In this document: one piece after another, positions 23,517 to 31,440 of the stretch
How the letters are laid out: every line of letters starts with the position of its first letter
Numbering within the stretch: the stretch's first letter is position 1
The notes under the pieces: generated by a model
The model's input: only the letters and a program-made list of their open reading frames with translations
The model's database searches: none
What the model was told of the DNA's origin: nothing
Translations under genes and position numbers: made by a program
Assembly (NCBI GenBank): GCA_009746045.1
Contig: RPFO01000038.1
Coordinates: 1,421,627 to 1,485,626 of the forward strand
From: Mesostigma viride
Lineage: Eukaryota; Streptophyta; Mesostigmatophyceae; Mesostigmatales; Mesostigmataceae
Direction: 5' to 3'
Length of the DNA stretch: 64,000 bases

Positions 23517-25055
23517 CTAATGGCCATCCGTCTGGTAGGTACCACGGGAGGCCAGCAGGACATCCAGGTAGGCCTGGTAGTGGGCCACATCCTCGACATT
23601 GTCATGCCTATCTACAGTGAGGAAAACATCGGCCCACACACCGTCAGGAAAAAGGCCCAGAAAGGCCCAGTAATACCTATGCTGCGTAAGAACGACCTGG
23701 CCACAGGCCCAGTCCAGGAAGCCACAGGCAAAGAGGCGAAGGAAAGGCTCTACCGCGATCAAACAGAGGGCCCGCAGGAGGAGACGATGGTACCGGATCC
23801 GAGGGCGCAAACCCGTCGGGAAAAACAGGTCCACCAAGGGCTCCACGTTGGACGGCCACATCCGGATGTGCCGAACCTCTCGGGAGCGCCACCGACGAGC
23901 ACACTGGCGCGACCCGAATGTCCCCAGGTAGTCGCTGGCCCGAGGAGGAGGGTGGCAACGGGAGTCTAGACCCTGGCCCGGGATGGGTGCCGGACGACGG
24001 GCATCCCACTCGAGGATGGGCTGGAGGACCGTGTTGTACGCAGCACCCTGTACCGCCGGAAACTCTACCGTAAGGGCATCCGAAGCCATAATGCTCAGAG
24101 GCGGAGGGTAAGCCCACTGGAACCCACCGTAGGTGTCCAAGTCGTTGTGGCGCCTAGCCCAGCGATACAGAACGCGCCGAACCAAGATCTCACCCTGGAA
24201 CACAGGATCAGCTAGAATAACCATGTCGAAAGGAGGCCGATCAGTCTCAATGGGTAGGCCACGATCCCAAGGCGCCCGACACACCTGGGAGAACCCGTAG
24301 GACATGGGCGAGATGGCAAGCTCGGCGGAGGCGCGCGGCAGGTCACACTGGCGGCAGGCGAGTGCGGACATACCGCATCCAGGCACGGGCGTGTCGCGCG
24401 ACTCCGGCGTCACATGCACCACAGAAGGGGCCCTGTCCCGATCACCCTGGGACAACTCCCGGAGGGAATCGGCAGCGCGGGTGGCGCGAGGATCCTGACC
24501 GGTGGACCGAACAACCGCAGCCAAAGACCGCGAGGCCGAAGGGGCAGGGACCGAAGCGGGGGCCGACGCAGGGGCGGGAGCCGTCACCGACGCAGATGAC
24601 ACTGGTACAACAGGAGGTCGCGCCGGACCCGAAGCCAGAGAGGGCCGTGACGGACCCGCCACCGCAGCGGGCGCGTCGGTCTCCGTTGCCGGCGCACCCT
24701 CAGGCCACATATTGAAAATAGGACCCGTAGGGACAGGCAGTCCGGCATAAGATTGGTTGCCATCCAAGCTCCAGTCGGGCACCGGAATCCTCTGCGGGGG
24801 ACCACCCTCCCAAAGCCTGGGATGATCGCCCGTGTCGCTGAAGAAACCCCGAACTGGCGGTGAGGGTGCAGCGGGCGGCCCAGAGGAGGCGACGGCGGGC
24901 ACAGCCGAAGGGGCAGAAGACTCGCGTCGCGGCGCAGAAACGTCGGTCGCCGGCACGGAGGTAACCGGAGGTGTCGGAGCCGCCGCACCCGAAGGGGTAG
25001 TGGGCGACGGCAAAACCACAGGTGCCGAAACACCCGAAGGGGTAGGGGGCGCAGC
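23517..25055 (-). CDS. GC-rich ORF3 of element B, C-terminal part (split by element A)
   Basis: This is the downstream 513 codons, including the stop, of the accessory ORF of element B. The upstream part is at 34708-35478. With one copy of the GCAGC target duplication counted, the two parts total 2310 bases, exactly 770 codons including the stop, in one frame. It aligns along its length with the intact ORF3 of element A (31441-33753), sharing GGPPQRIPVPDW and FFPTGLRPRIRYH. The function is unknown. The frame has no stops or frameshifts, in contrast to gag and pol of the same element. Confidence 0.75.
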   Translation of the reverse strand, partial: AAPPTPSGVSAPVVLPSPTTPSGAAAPTPPVTSVPATDVSAPRRESSAPSAVPAVASSGPPAAPSPPVRGFFSDTGDHPRLWEGGPPQRIPVPDWSLDGNQSYAGLPVPTGPIFNMWPEGAPATETDAPAAVAGPSRPSLASGPARPPVVPVSSASVTAPAPASAPASVPAPSASRSLAAVVRSTGQDPRATRAADSLRELSQGDRDRAPSVVHVTPESRDTPVPGCGMSALACRQCDLPRASAELAISPMSYGFSQVCRAPWDRGLPIETDRPPFDMVILADPVFQGEILVRRVLYRWARRHNDLDTYGGFQWAYPPPLSIMASDALTVEFPAVQGAAYNTVLQPILEWDARRPAPIPGQGLDSRCHPPPRASDYLGTFGSRQCARRWRSREVRHIRMWPSNVEPLVDLFFPTGLRPRIRYHRLLLRALCLIAVEPFLRLFACGFLDWACGQVVLTQHRYYWAFLGLFPDGVWADVFLTVDRHDNVEDVAHYQAYLDVLLASRGTYQTDGH

Positions 25056-25626
25056 TGTTACGTCGCGTAACAATTCGTTGTAGTTACGGACGTAAATTAG
25101 GTCCTTGGCCTCGGTTGTTCCTAGGTTACGTGCAGTTCTAGTTTGGACATGATTGTCCCCGTAACAGTACTGTGGTATAGTGGGTGCCTTTGGGCGCCGC
25201 GCCGCGTACTATATTAGTGATCCTTATCCTTTTGTAGAATGTAGTGGACAGGCGTGCATCTGTGCACCTGCTTGTGTTTCTGTGTTTCTGCAGGCGAGGG
25301 CCAGTTCGGCCCGAGCCTGTTGGACCGTTGGTGACCATTTATGCACGTTCCACTCCTTGTGTGGTCACTCGGCGTGTGTTAAGTGAATTGACACATTTAG
25401 GCTTGGGTCACGGCAGTGTAGTTGTGTTTCCTTCCTCTATTCCTGGAGTAAACGGGTTTTGGTAAATGGTTGTATGGCGTATTATAGCAACACTACGTTA
25501 ATGCATTGAGATCAGCTCCGTCACGTTCGTCTTTCGCCAGAGGGTTAAGTAGAGGAGGCCTGACCAGTTTAGGTAGTATCAGGCCCATTAGAGGTAGAGG
25601 TGGAGGTAGATATCCGCGGCGTAACA
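25056..25626 (+). repeat. 5' LTR of element A
   Basis: Starts TGTTACGTCGCGTAACA and ends CCGCGGCGTAACA; 571 bases. Short frames inside it are also present in the other LTRs and are not genes. Confidence 0.94.
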
Positions 25627-26159
25627 ATGGTTCCGGAGGAACTTCAGTAGGTAGTGAACGAGACGACTATCCCTTGCCACATACACCTTTTCAAGACCCC
25701 TTCCGCGTCCAGGAACAAGAAGTCGACACTTCCTTGATAGGTAATGGGCGGGTCGCCTTCAAGCTAGGAGCGTCGTGCTGCCCGTTTCGGGACACGCTTT
25801 ACCTAGAAGCTAGACCTGCTCACAGCGGATAAATCCTTTCGTAGTTAGCCTGTCCTTCGCCTTGTTTTCCTGCTTACGGTTGTTTCCTGCCTTAGATCGG
25901 GGAGTATTACTGTTCGGAGACGATTAGCGTCGCCGTACCTACACCTTTTTCCTTGTGCTGCTGCTTTATTAGACGGCCGCACCCGCAGAGTTACGGGGCG
26001 CTGTGTTAGGACGAGCGCTGGGATATCCGGCCGCTGACTTAGGACGAGAGCTGGAAACTCCCGCCCTCCTTCTTCTTTCGGTGATCCAGATCGTCAAGCT
26101 AAGTCGCCTACCCCTACCTCGTCTAGCTTGACATCACAAGACACGCCAGGTGAGTTATC
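25627..26159 (+). other. Leader of element A with putative primer-binding site
   Basis: Directly after the LTR comes ATGGTTCCGGAGGAACTTC, the same in element B. The TGG at 25628 could start a tRNA primer-binding site. I could not match it to a particular tRNA. It also holds a GTTCC-GGA-GGAAC inverted repeat, which could matter for priming. The remaining leader shows no coding region. Confidence 0.5.
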
Positions 26160-26552
26160 ATGAGTCAACGTCGTGTTTTTACTGCGCCTTCCCATTCATC
26201 TAGTGATAATAGTTTAGCTAAGTATTACGTGGTTATTACCCCTCAATGGTCAGCCATTTTCCTCTCTTGGTCAGATGCTAGGAAGATAGTGCAAAACCGT
26301 ACATATAATGTAATTAGGTATAAGAAATTTGTTACCTTCGAGGAAGCTCAACAATTCCTTATAGACCATAGCGTATCAGATCTAGGCCTACACGTACGTT
26401 CTACTCCTCATGGTCGCCCTCCTGTAGAAGCTCTAGATTTTGCTACCCCTCCTTCGTCTCCCCCTAAGAGGGCTGCATCCTCTTCTAGCTTAGATACTCC
26501 TCTCACCTTGGAATTCGGTTCCCTATCCATTACTGTTGTTAAAAAGGATTGA
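26160..26552 (+). CDS. RNase H1 N-terminal / viroplasmin-like protein of element A (ORF1)
   Basis: A 130-residue protein encoded between the 5' LTR and gag. Residues ~21-70 read KYYVVITPQWSAIFLSW, then ARKIVQN and YKKFVTFEEAQQFL. This matches the pattern YYxV-x(n)-GIxxSW-x(n)-V-x(n)-F/YKKFxTxEEAxxFL of the domain found at the N-terminus of eukaryotic RNase H1 and in caulimovirus transactivator proteins. In RNase H1 the domain binds RNA/DNA hybrid and dsRNA. The tail (residues 80-130) is Ser/Pro-rich. There is no catalytic RNase H fold in this ORF; that lies in pol. The element B copy (43832-44224) is also intact, so the reading frame is maintained. The role is inferred: binding of hybrid or RNA during reverse transcription or particle formation. 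Confidence 0.68.
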   Translation: MSQRRVFTAPSHSSSDNSLAKYYVVITPQWSAIFLSWSDARKIVQNRTYNVIRYKKFVTFEEAQQFLIDHSVSDLGLHVRSTPHGRPPVEALDFATPPSSPPKRAASSSSLDTPLTLEFGSLSITVVKKD

Positions 26553-26645
26553 TTTTAATTTTGTTCCTGCTGCAGACCTTCAAGGTTTTTCCTTTTTCTT
26601 TTGTTGCTTTCTTCTTTTGATTCCTATTCCTTTACGTAATTAAAG

Positions 26646-27851
26646 ATGGATCCAGTGGGTGGAGATATGTCGCCTATACCTACCAATAATAATAATAATA
26701 ATAATACTAATAACATTAACAATAACAATACTCGTGGTAACCGACGGGACTCCTTGGAAACGGTACACCATCTCACTCCTCAAGGTATTCTGCGTACCTC
26801 ACCGCCTTCTCCTGCTGCTGGTGGTCGCCGTCGTCCCTCAATTACCCCACCTACCTATGAACAACGTATTTCCCAAGTCAGATTTAGTGAGGAACCTTCT
26901 TTCGTTGTGAACCAGGCCCCTGCCCCTTCTGCAACCTTGGCTCACCCCTCCAGCAGGTCCTCACACACTAACAATGCTCCTAGGCCTCCTTCCCACCCTG
27001 TGCCTTCAATGCCTGCTATTAACACGGGTCGTACCTCGGCCCCTGTCGGCCCTTCTGGGCGCCCTAGTGCAGTCCCCTTTTTCCCACCTGCTTCCTGGTC
27101 CTACCCTGAGACGGCCTATGAGGCTGCCCAGGTTCCTACCCGTGTGGCTGATTTAGAAGTTAATAATGATTTCAGTACCATGCCCCTAGATGATAGGAAT
27201 TATGATCATTTTGCCTATTCCTCTCTTCGTGAGCAATATACTGTCCCCTTCTCCTATGGGCACCATCCGGAAACGGTGGCTCCCTCCAGACCCCTACCCA
27301 AGACTTTTCCTATCCCTTCCTTCTATCCCGCTTATGTAGCAGTGGAAGATAGTGGCCCTATGGGAAAAACTGATTCTTCTAATCCCCCTAAGCCTCCTGC
27401 TCTTCCCCTCTTTGCCAACCTTCCTAAGCTGGATGTCAAGTCTACCCCTCAACAGTTTTTCACCTTCATTATGTTGCTCACCCAGAACACAGAGTCCTGG
27501 CAGAACCACAATAGGTGGCGCCTCTCTGATGCTGTACTAGTTCCTCATTATCTTACTACCTGCATTACTCCTGAACTTGCTAACCTCATCCAGTGTGAGT
27601 CTCTTGCCTCTCATGCCTACCCAAACTCTGTAGCAGAATTGTTCAAGCGTTTAGAGAACCATTTAGTCCCTCCCGATGCAGATTGGCAGGATAGATTATC
27701 CTTTGGCACCTTGCAGCAGGGTACCAAGTCCTTCAAAGAATATATGAAAGAGTTTGATGCTCAGATGGTAGAATTAGGGATTTGTCGGGTGCAGAAGTAC
27801 GTGCTCGCTTCCTTCAGGGCCTCAGTAGACCTGATTAATAATGTCAAATGA
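26646..27851 (+). CDS. Gag of element A, C-terminally truncated
   Basis: A 401-residue frame starting MDPVGG with an Asn-rich stretch encoded by AAT repeats, then Pro/Ser-rich sequence. A capsid-like region follows (LPKLDVKSTPQQFFTFIMLLTQ segment, then LERLENHLVPPDADWQDRL-type sequence). The end departs from the element B gag after DAQMVELG. The zinc knuckle (CYHCKEVGHLKREC in B) is missing here, removed by an internal deletion that joins gag to the pol linker. Gag would form the virus-like particle. This copy probably cannot package RNA normally. Confidence 0.75.
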   Translation: MDPVGGDMSPIPTNNNNNNNTNNINNNNTRGNRRDSLETVHHLTPQGILRTSPPSPAAGGRRRPSITPPTYEQRISQVRFSEEPSFVVNQAPAPSATLAHPSSRSSHTNNAPRPPSHPVPSMPAINTGRTSAPVGPSGRPSAVPFFPPASWSYPETAYEAAQVPTRVADLEVNNDFSTMPLDDRNYDHFAYSSLREQYTVPFSYGHHPETVAPSRPLPKTFPIPSFYPAYVAVEDSGPMGKTDSSNPPKPPALPLFANLPKLDVKSTPQQFFTFIMLLTQNTESWQNHNRWRLSDAVLVPHYLTTCITPELANLIQCESLASHAYPNSVAELFKRLENHLVPPDADWQDRLSFGTLQQGTKSFKEYMKEFDAQMVELGICRVQKYVLASFRASVDLINNVK

Positions 27852-28001
27852 CAATTACGTTCTGAATAAAGCAAAATGGATACCTATTATGTATGTTCCT
27901 TCAGTTAGAAGTAGCAGATACCTAGCACTAACAATAGTGTGGATATAGATGTAAATACAGTGGATACCCCTAGGAGTAGGATTTACTGAAAATGAAATAG
28001 T

Positions 28002-31000
28002 GTGATACATGGCTGTGATAGATTCCTCAAATTAGTATTTGAAGAAAAGACTCCTTCTTATCCTCCTCCTCGTTCTGTTTTACACCGTGTAGTTATCAAG
28101 GACGGTGCAGTTCCTACGCACTCTCCGATGTATAGAATGGGCCCTACCGAGTTAAAGGAACTAAAACAGATTTTAGTGTCATTATTAGAAGCAGGATTGA
28201 TAGAGCCTAGTAACTCCCCCTACTCAGCTGGTGTCCTGTTAGTTCCTAAGCCAAATGGCAAGTTTCGCCTAGTTACTGATTATAGGAAGTTGAATGATAT
28301 TACTGTGAAATCTAAATACCCTCTACCTCGTATTGACGATATATTTAATAAGGTTAAAGGTTCCACTTGTTTCACAGTACTGGATTGTGCGGATGGTTTT
28401 TGGCAGTTGCGGATAGCTCCTGAGGATTGCCATAAAACCGCCTTTGCTACCCCTTTTGGTCATTACCAGTTTAGAGTAGCGGCTATGGGACTCTGTAACT
28501 CGCCTGCCTCTTTTCAAATGTTAATGAATGAAGTGCTTAGACCTGTTATGGGAAATTCTCATCTTCCTCAGGTGTCCTCTGATCTAAAGGATCCCTCCTT
28601 CTCCTCTGTTTCTTTATCTGAGCATGACCGTTCTTGTGCTCAAGCTTACTTAGATGATATTCTTATTTACTCTCCTGATTTTGAAACGCACCTACGTGAT
28701 TTAAAGAAAGTATTAGAAATAATGGCTGAAAATTCTTTGTGGGCGCGCCGTGCTAAAGTGCGTTCGGGTAGGAGTGTCCCATTTTTAGGGCACGTTCTGT
28801 CAGATGCCGGGGTCGCTACCGACCCGGATAAAACTAAGTCAATTCAGGAATGGCCTACTCCTACCGACGTTAAAGGTGTACGTAGTTTCCTAGGAATTGC
28901 TTCTTACTATAGGCGTTTTATCCCGCGTTTCGCCACTATAGCAGCCCCTATTAATCATTTATTAAAGAAGGATATCCCCTTTGTTTGGAGTAGTGAGTGT
29001 CAGTCTGCTTTTCAGTGCCTAAAATCCCTACTCCTTTCCCCTCCTGTACTCATCCTACCGGATACTACTAAACCCTTTGTTGTGGCTACAGATGCTAGTA
29101 AAGTAGCTATAGGTGGTGTCCTTCTCCAGGATCAGGGTCAGGGCTTACAGCCAATTGAATATATCTCTAGGACAATGCTCCCTGCGGAGCGTAACTATCC
29201 CGTCCACCAGCAGGAACTCTTAGCGGTGGTGTATTGTTGCCACGCGTGGCAGCACTTCCTTAAAGGTGCTCAATTTGATGTCTGCCTGAATGAACCCTGT
29301 GAGCTAGATCCTTATAGGTTAGTTATCCAAACGGATCATCGTCCCCTTACCCATCTTCTCTCCCAACCCAACCTTACCCCTCGGCAAGCGCGCTGGATGG
29401 AATTTTTAGCACAGTTTTCCCCTTTTAAACTTCAGTATGTCAAGGGTGTAGATAACATAGTACCAGATGCACTCTCTCGTCGTGCAGACTATTCCTTCTT
29501 CGAGGACCTTGATGTTCTCAATATTACTCTAGTTCCTACTACTATGGGTGTAACCCCTTATGGTGAACTACCTGATGATGATTCCTATGCCTACCTCTTT
29601 CATACAGCTGTTCGCATGCCTGATCTCCTTTCTCACGTAGGACTCTCTCTCCCGTGTGAGGCCCTTCCTGTGGCCTCGGTGGGGGGGGAGGGGAAAAATA
29701 AAATTTCTATACCGCTTAGCCATATAGCGACTAGGTCAGGAAAGTCTTATGAAAACGTAGTCCCCCTAGGACCTCCCCTTCTCTTCGGCAAGGCGGTAGG
29801 AGATCTCTTTAAACCTGTTCTGGATACTTCTGTAGCGATGCCTACCTCTGATCTTGAACGCCTTATTAGTAGATTTACGGCCACTGAGCCGGAAGCATTA
29901 GCTGCCATTGCTGCACATCCCCAACAATTAGGCAAGCACCCTTGTAAATTTGTAGGTGGGTTTTTATATGTGCAGATAGCAGATTCTCCCCCTCAATGGC
30001 GCCTGTATGTCCCTCCTATCTGTCGCTCCTCCTTGCTCTTTGAGTTGCATGACTTAGCTGCTCACCAGGGTGGTAAACGGGTACGGGACCTAGTAGCCCG
30101 CTCTTATTACTGGCCTTCCCTTTATAAGGATGTGGATGAGTATGTTAGAACTTGTCAATCTTGCCAGGAAATGAAACCCAATAATGTAGGACAGATAGCA
30201 GAACCTAGGACCTTGCCTGACCCTATCATGCCTTGGGATTCTATCATGATGGATTTTGTAGGACCTTTTAGAAAGAATGATAGGGGCAATGCCCAAATCC
30301 TTGTGTTCATAGATCGTTTTACTCGTATGTGCCATCTTGTGCCATGTCCTTTAGAACTCACCGCACGTGATTGCGCACGCCTATACCTCAATAATGTATA
30401 TAGATATCATGGATTGAGTAGGCAGTTTATTAGTGATAAGGATAAATTATTTACCTCAGATTTTTGGCAGCAGTTTTTCGCTGCCATCGGTACCAAGGTT
30501 ACCTACGGTACTGCCTACCACTCCTCCTCCTCTCATTTAGTAGAGCGTCTTAATAGAGTAGTAGAAGAAGCGCTTAGGCACTATGTTAATGGCTCGGGTA
30601 GTGATTGGGAGGATTATTTATGTTTGGTAGAGTTCTCCCTCAACAATTGTCCCCAAGCTGCGCATGGATATACGCCCTTCTTCTTAGATACTGGGAGACA
30701 GCCCCTTACCCCTACCTCTCTCTTAGCTAGTCCTCTACGGGACAAGGATGATGTGTCCCGAGATACTGTAGAAGGTGTACAGTCCTTACTAGATAGAATG
30801 AAAACTGCTCATGACCACGCGATCTCAGGGTATCAAAAAGCTCAGGCTAAGTACCTTGCTAGGTTGCGTGCCTCCTTAGATAGACGAGCACCTGAGATAG
30901 AAGTAGGAGATCTAGTATTAGTAGAAGGCCCCCGTGTTGGCCGTTTTGCTCATAAGTTTGAAGCAGAACTGAAGGTCAAACTTAGGCCTGCCTTCTTAGG

Positions 31001-31364
31001 ACCCTTCCATGTGTTGTCTAGGGTAGGAAATTTCTTGTATAAGGTCGATATCCCTACCTCTTGGCAAACGCATTCAAACACCTTCCATAGGAGCCAGCTT
31101 AAACTGTACCACCCTAGTACGTTCGCTGGCAGGGAGTTAGCGCCTGCCCCTTTAGAGCATAATCCTGACACTGGGGAAGTAGAAGACGAAGTAGAAAGCA
31201 TCGTGGCCCATCGAGATATCAAAAAGGGCCGCGGTACCCAGCGTCAGTATAAAGTGAAGTGGATGTATGCTCGTAGTGAAGTAGATAAGGTTTGGTATAC
31301 GGAGAGTGAGCTAGATGGGTGTAGTCGCCTGCTGCAGGAATATAAAACCCTGCACAAGCTCTAG
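28002..31364 (+). CDS. Pol of element A: RT, RNase H, integrase, chromodomain-like end (protease missing)
   Basis: An open frame of 1120 residues. RT: VTDYRKLNDITVKSKYPLPR, TVLDCADGFW and YLDDILIYS with both aspartates. RNase H: VVATDASKVAIGG, HQQELLAVVYCC and TDHRPL. Integrase: a zinc finger (HDLAAH ... CQSC), then a DDE core with DFVGPF, FISDKDKLFTSDFW and the glutamate in SSSSHLVERLNRVVEEAL. The C-terminal ~55 residues (VESIVAHRDIKKG ... YKVKWMYA ... VWYTESEL) look like a chromodomain, as in chromoviruses, which target heterochromatin. The aspartic protease present in element B upstream of RT is deleted. The first ~13 residues come from damaged linker DNA. An unusual insertion of ~35 residues lies between the VLRPVMG block and YLDD. 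The enzymes copy element RNA and integrate the cDNA. Confidence 0.9.
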   Translation: MIHGCDRFLKLVFEEKTPSYPPPRSVLHRVVIKDGAVPTHSPMYRMGPTELKELKQILVSLLEAGLIEPSNSPYSAGVLLVPKPNGKFRLVTDYRKLNDITVKSKYPLPRIDDIFNKVKGSTCFTVLDCADGFWQLRIAPEDCHKTAFATPFGHYQFRVAAMGLCNSPASFQMLMNEVLRPVMGNSHLPQVSSDLKDPSFSSVSLSEHDRSCAQAYLDDILIYSPDFETHLRDLKKVLEIMAENSLWARRAKVRSGRSVPFLGHVLSDAGVATDPDKTKSIQEWPTPTDVKGVRSFLGIASYYRRFIPRFATIAAPINHLLKKDIPFVWSSECQSAFQCLKSLLLSPPVLILPDTTKPFVVATDASKVAIGGVLLQDQGQGLQPIEYISRTMLPAERNYPVHQQELLAVVYCCHAWQHFLKGAQFDVCLNEPCELDPYRLVIQTDHRPLTHLLSQPNLTPRQARWMEFLAQFSPFKLQYVKGVDNIVPDALSRRADYSFFEDLDVLNITLVPTTMGVTPYGELPDDDSYAYLFHTAVRMPDLLSHVGLSLPCEALPVASVGGEGKNKISIPLSHIATRSGKSYENVVPLGPPLLFGKAVGDLFKPVLDTSVAMPTSDLERLISRFTATEPEALAAIAAHPQQLGKHPCKFVGGFLYVQIADSPPQWRLYVPPICRSSLLFELHDLAAHQGGKRVRDLVARSYYWPSLYKDVDEYVRTCQSCQEMKPNNVGQIAEPRTLPDPIMPWDSIMMDFVGPFRKNDRGNAQILVFIDRFTRMCHLVPCPLELTARDCARLYLNNVYRYHGLSRQFISDKDKLFTSDFWQQFFAAIGTKVTYGTAYHSSSSHLVERLNRVVEEALRHYVNGSGSDWEDYLCLVEFSLNNCPQAAHGYTPFFLDTGRQPLTPTSLLASPLRDKDDVSRDTVEGVQSLLDRMKTAHDHAISGYQKAQAKYLARLRASLDRRAPEIEVGDLVLVEGPRVGRFAHKFEAELKVKLRPAFLGPFHVLSRVGNFLYKVDIPTSWQTHSNTFHRSQLKLYHPSTFAGRELAPAPLEHNPDTGEVEDEVESIVAHRDIKKGRGTQRQYKVKWMYARSEVDKVWYTESELDGCSRLLQEYKTLHKL

Positions 31365-31440
31365 TCGTAGGCCTTCTCCTCTCTTATGTTATGTCTGCTG
31401 TCGACGGGTGGTTGGTTGTCCCCTCCCCTCCGCAGCCGTC

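Noticed and set aside
25627-25650. Assignment of the primer-binding site to a specific tRNA
   Set aside because: The TGG start fits, but the following bases do not match an initiator-Met or other tRNA end I can name with confidence.
25506-25832. Arg/Gly-rich peptide starting in the LTR
   Set aside because: The same frame occurs in all LTR copies and runs into the non-coding leader; no sign of coding.
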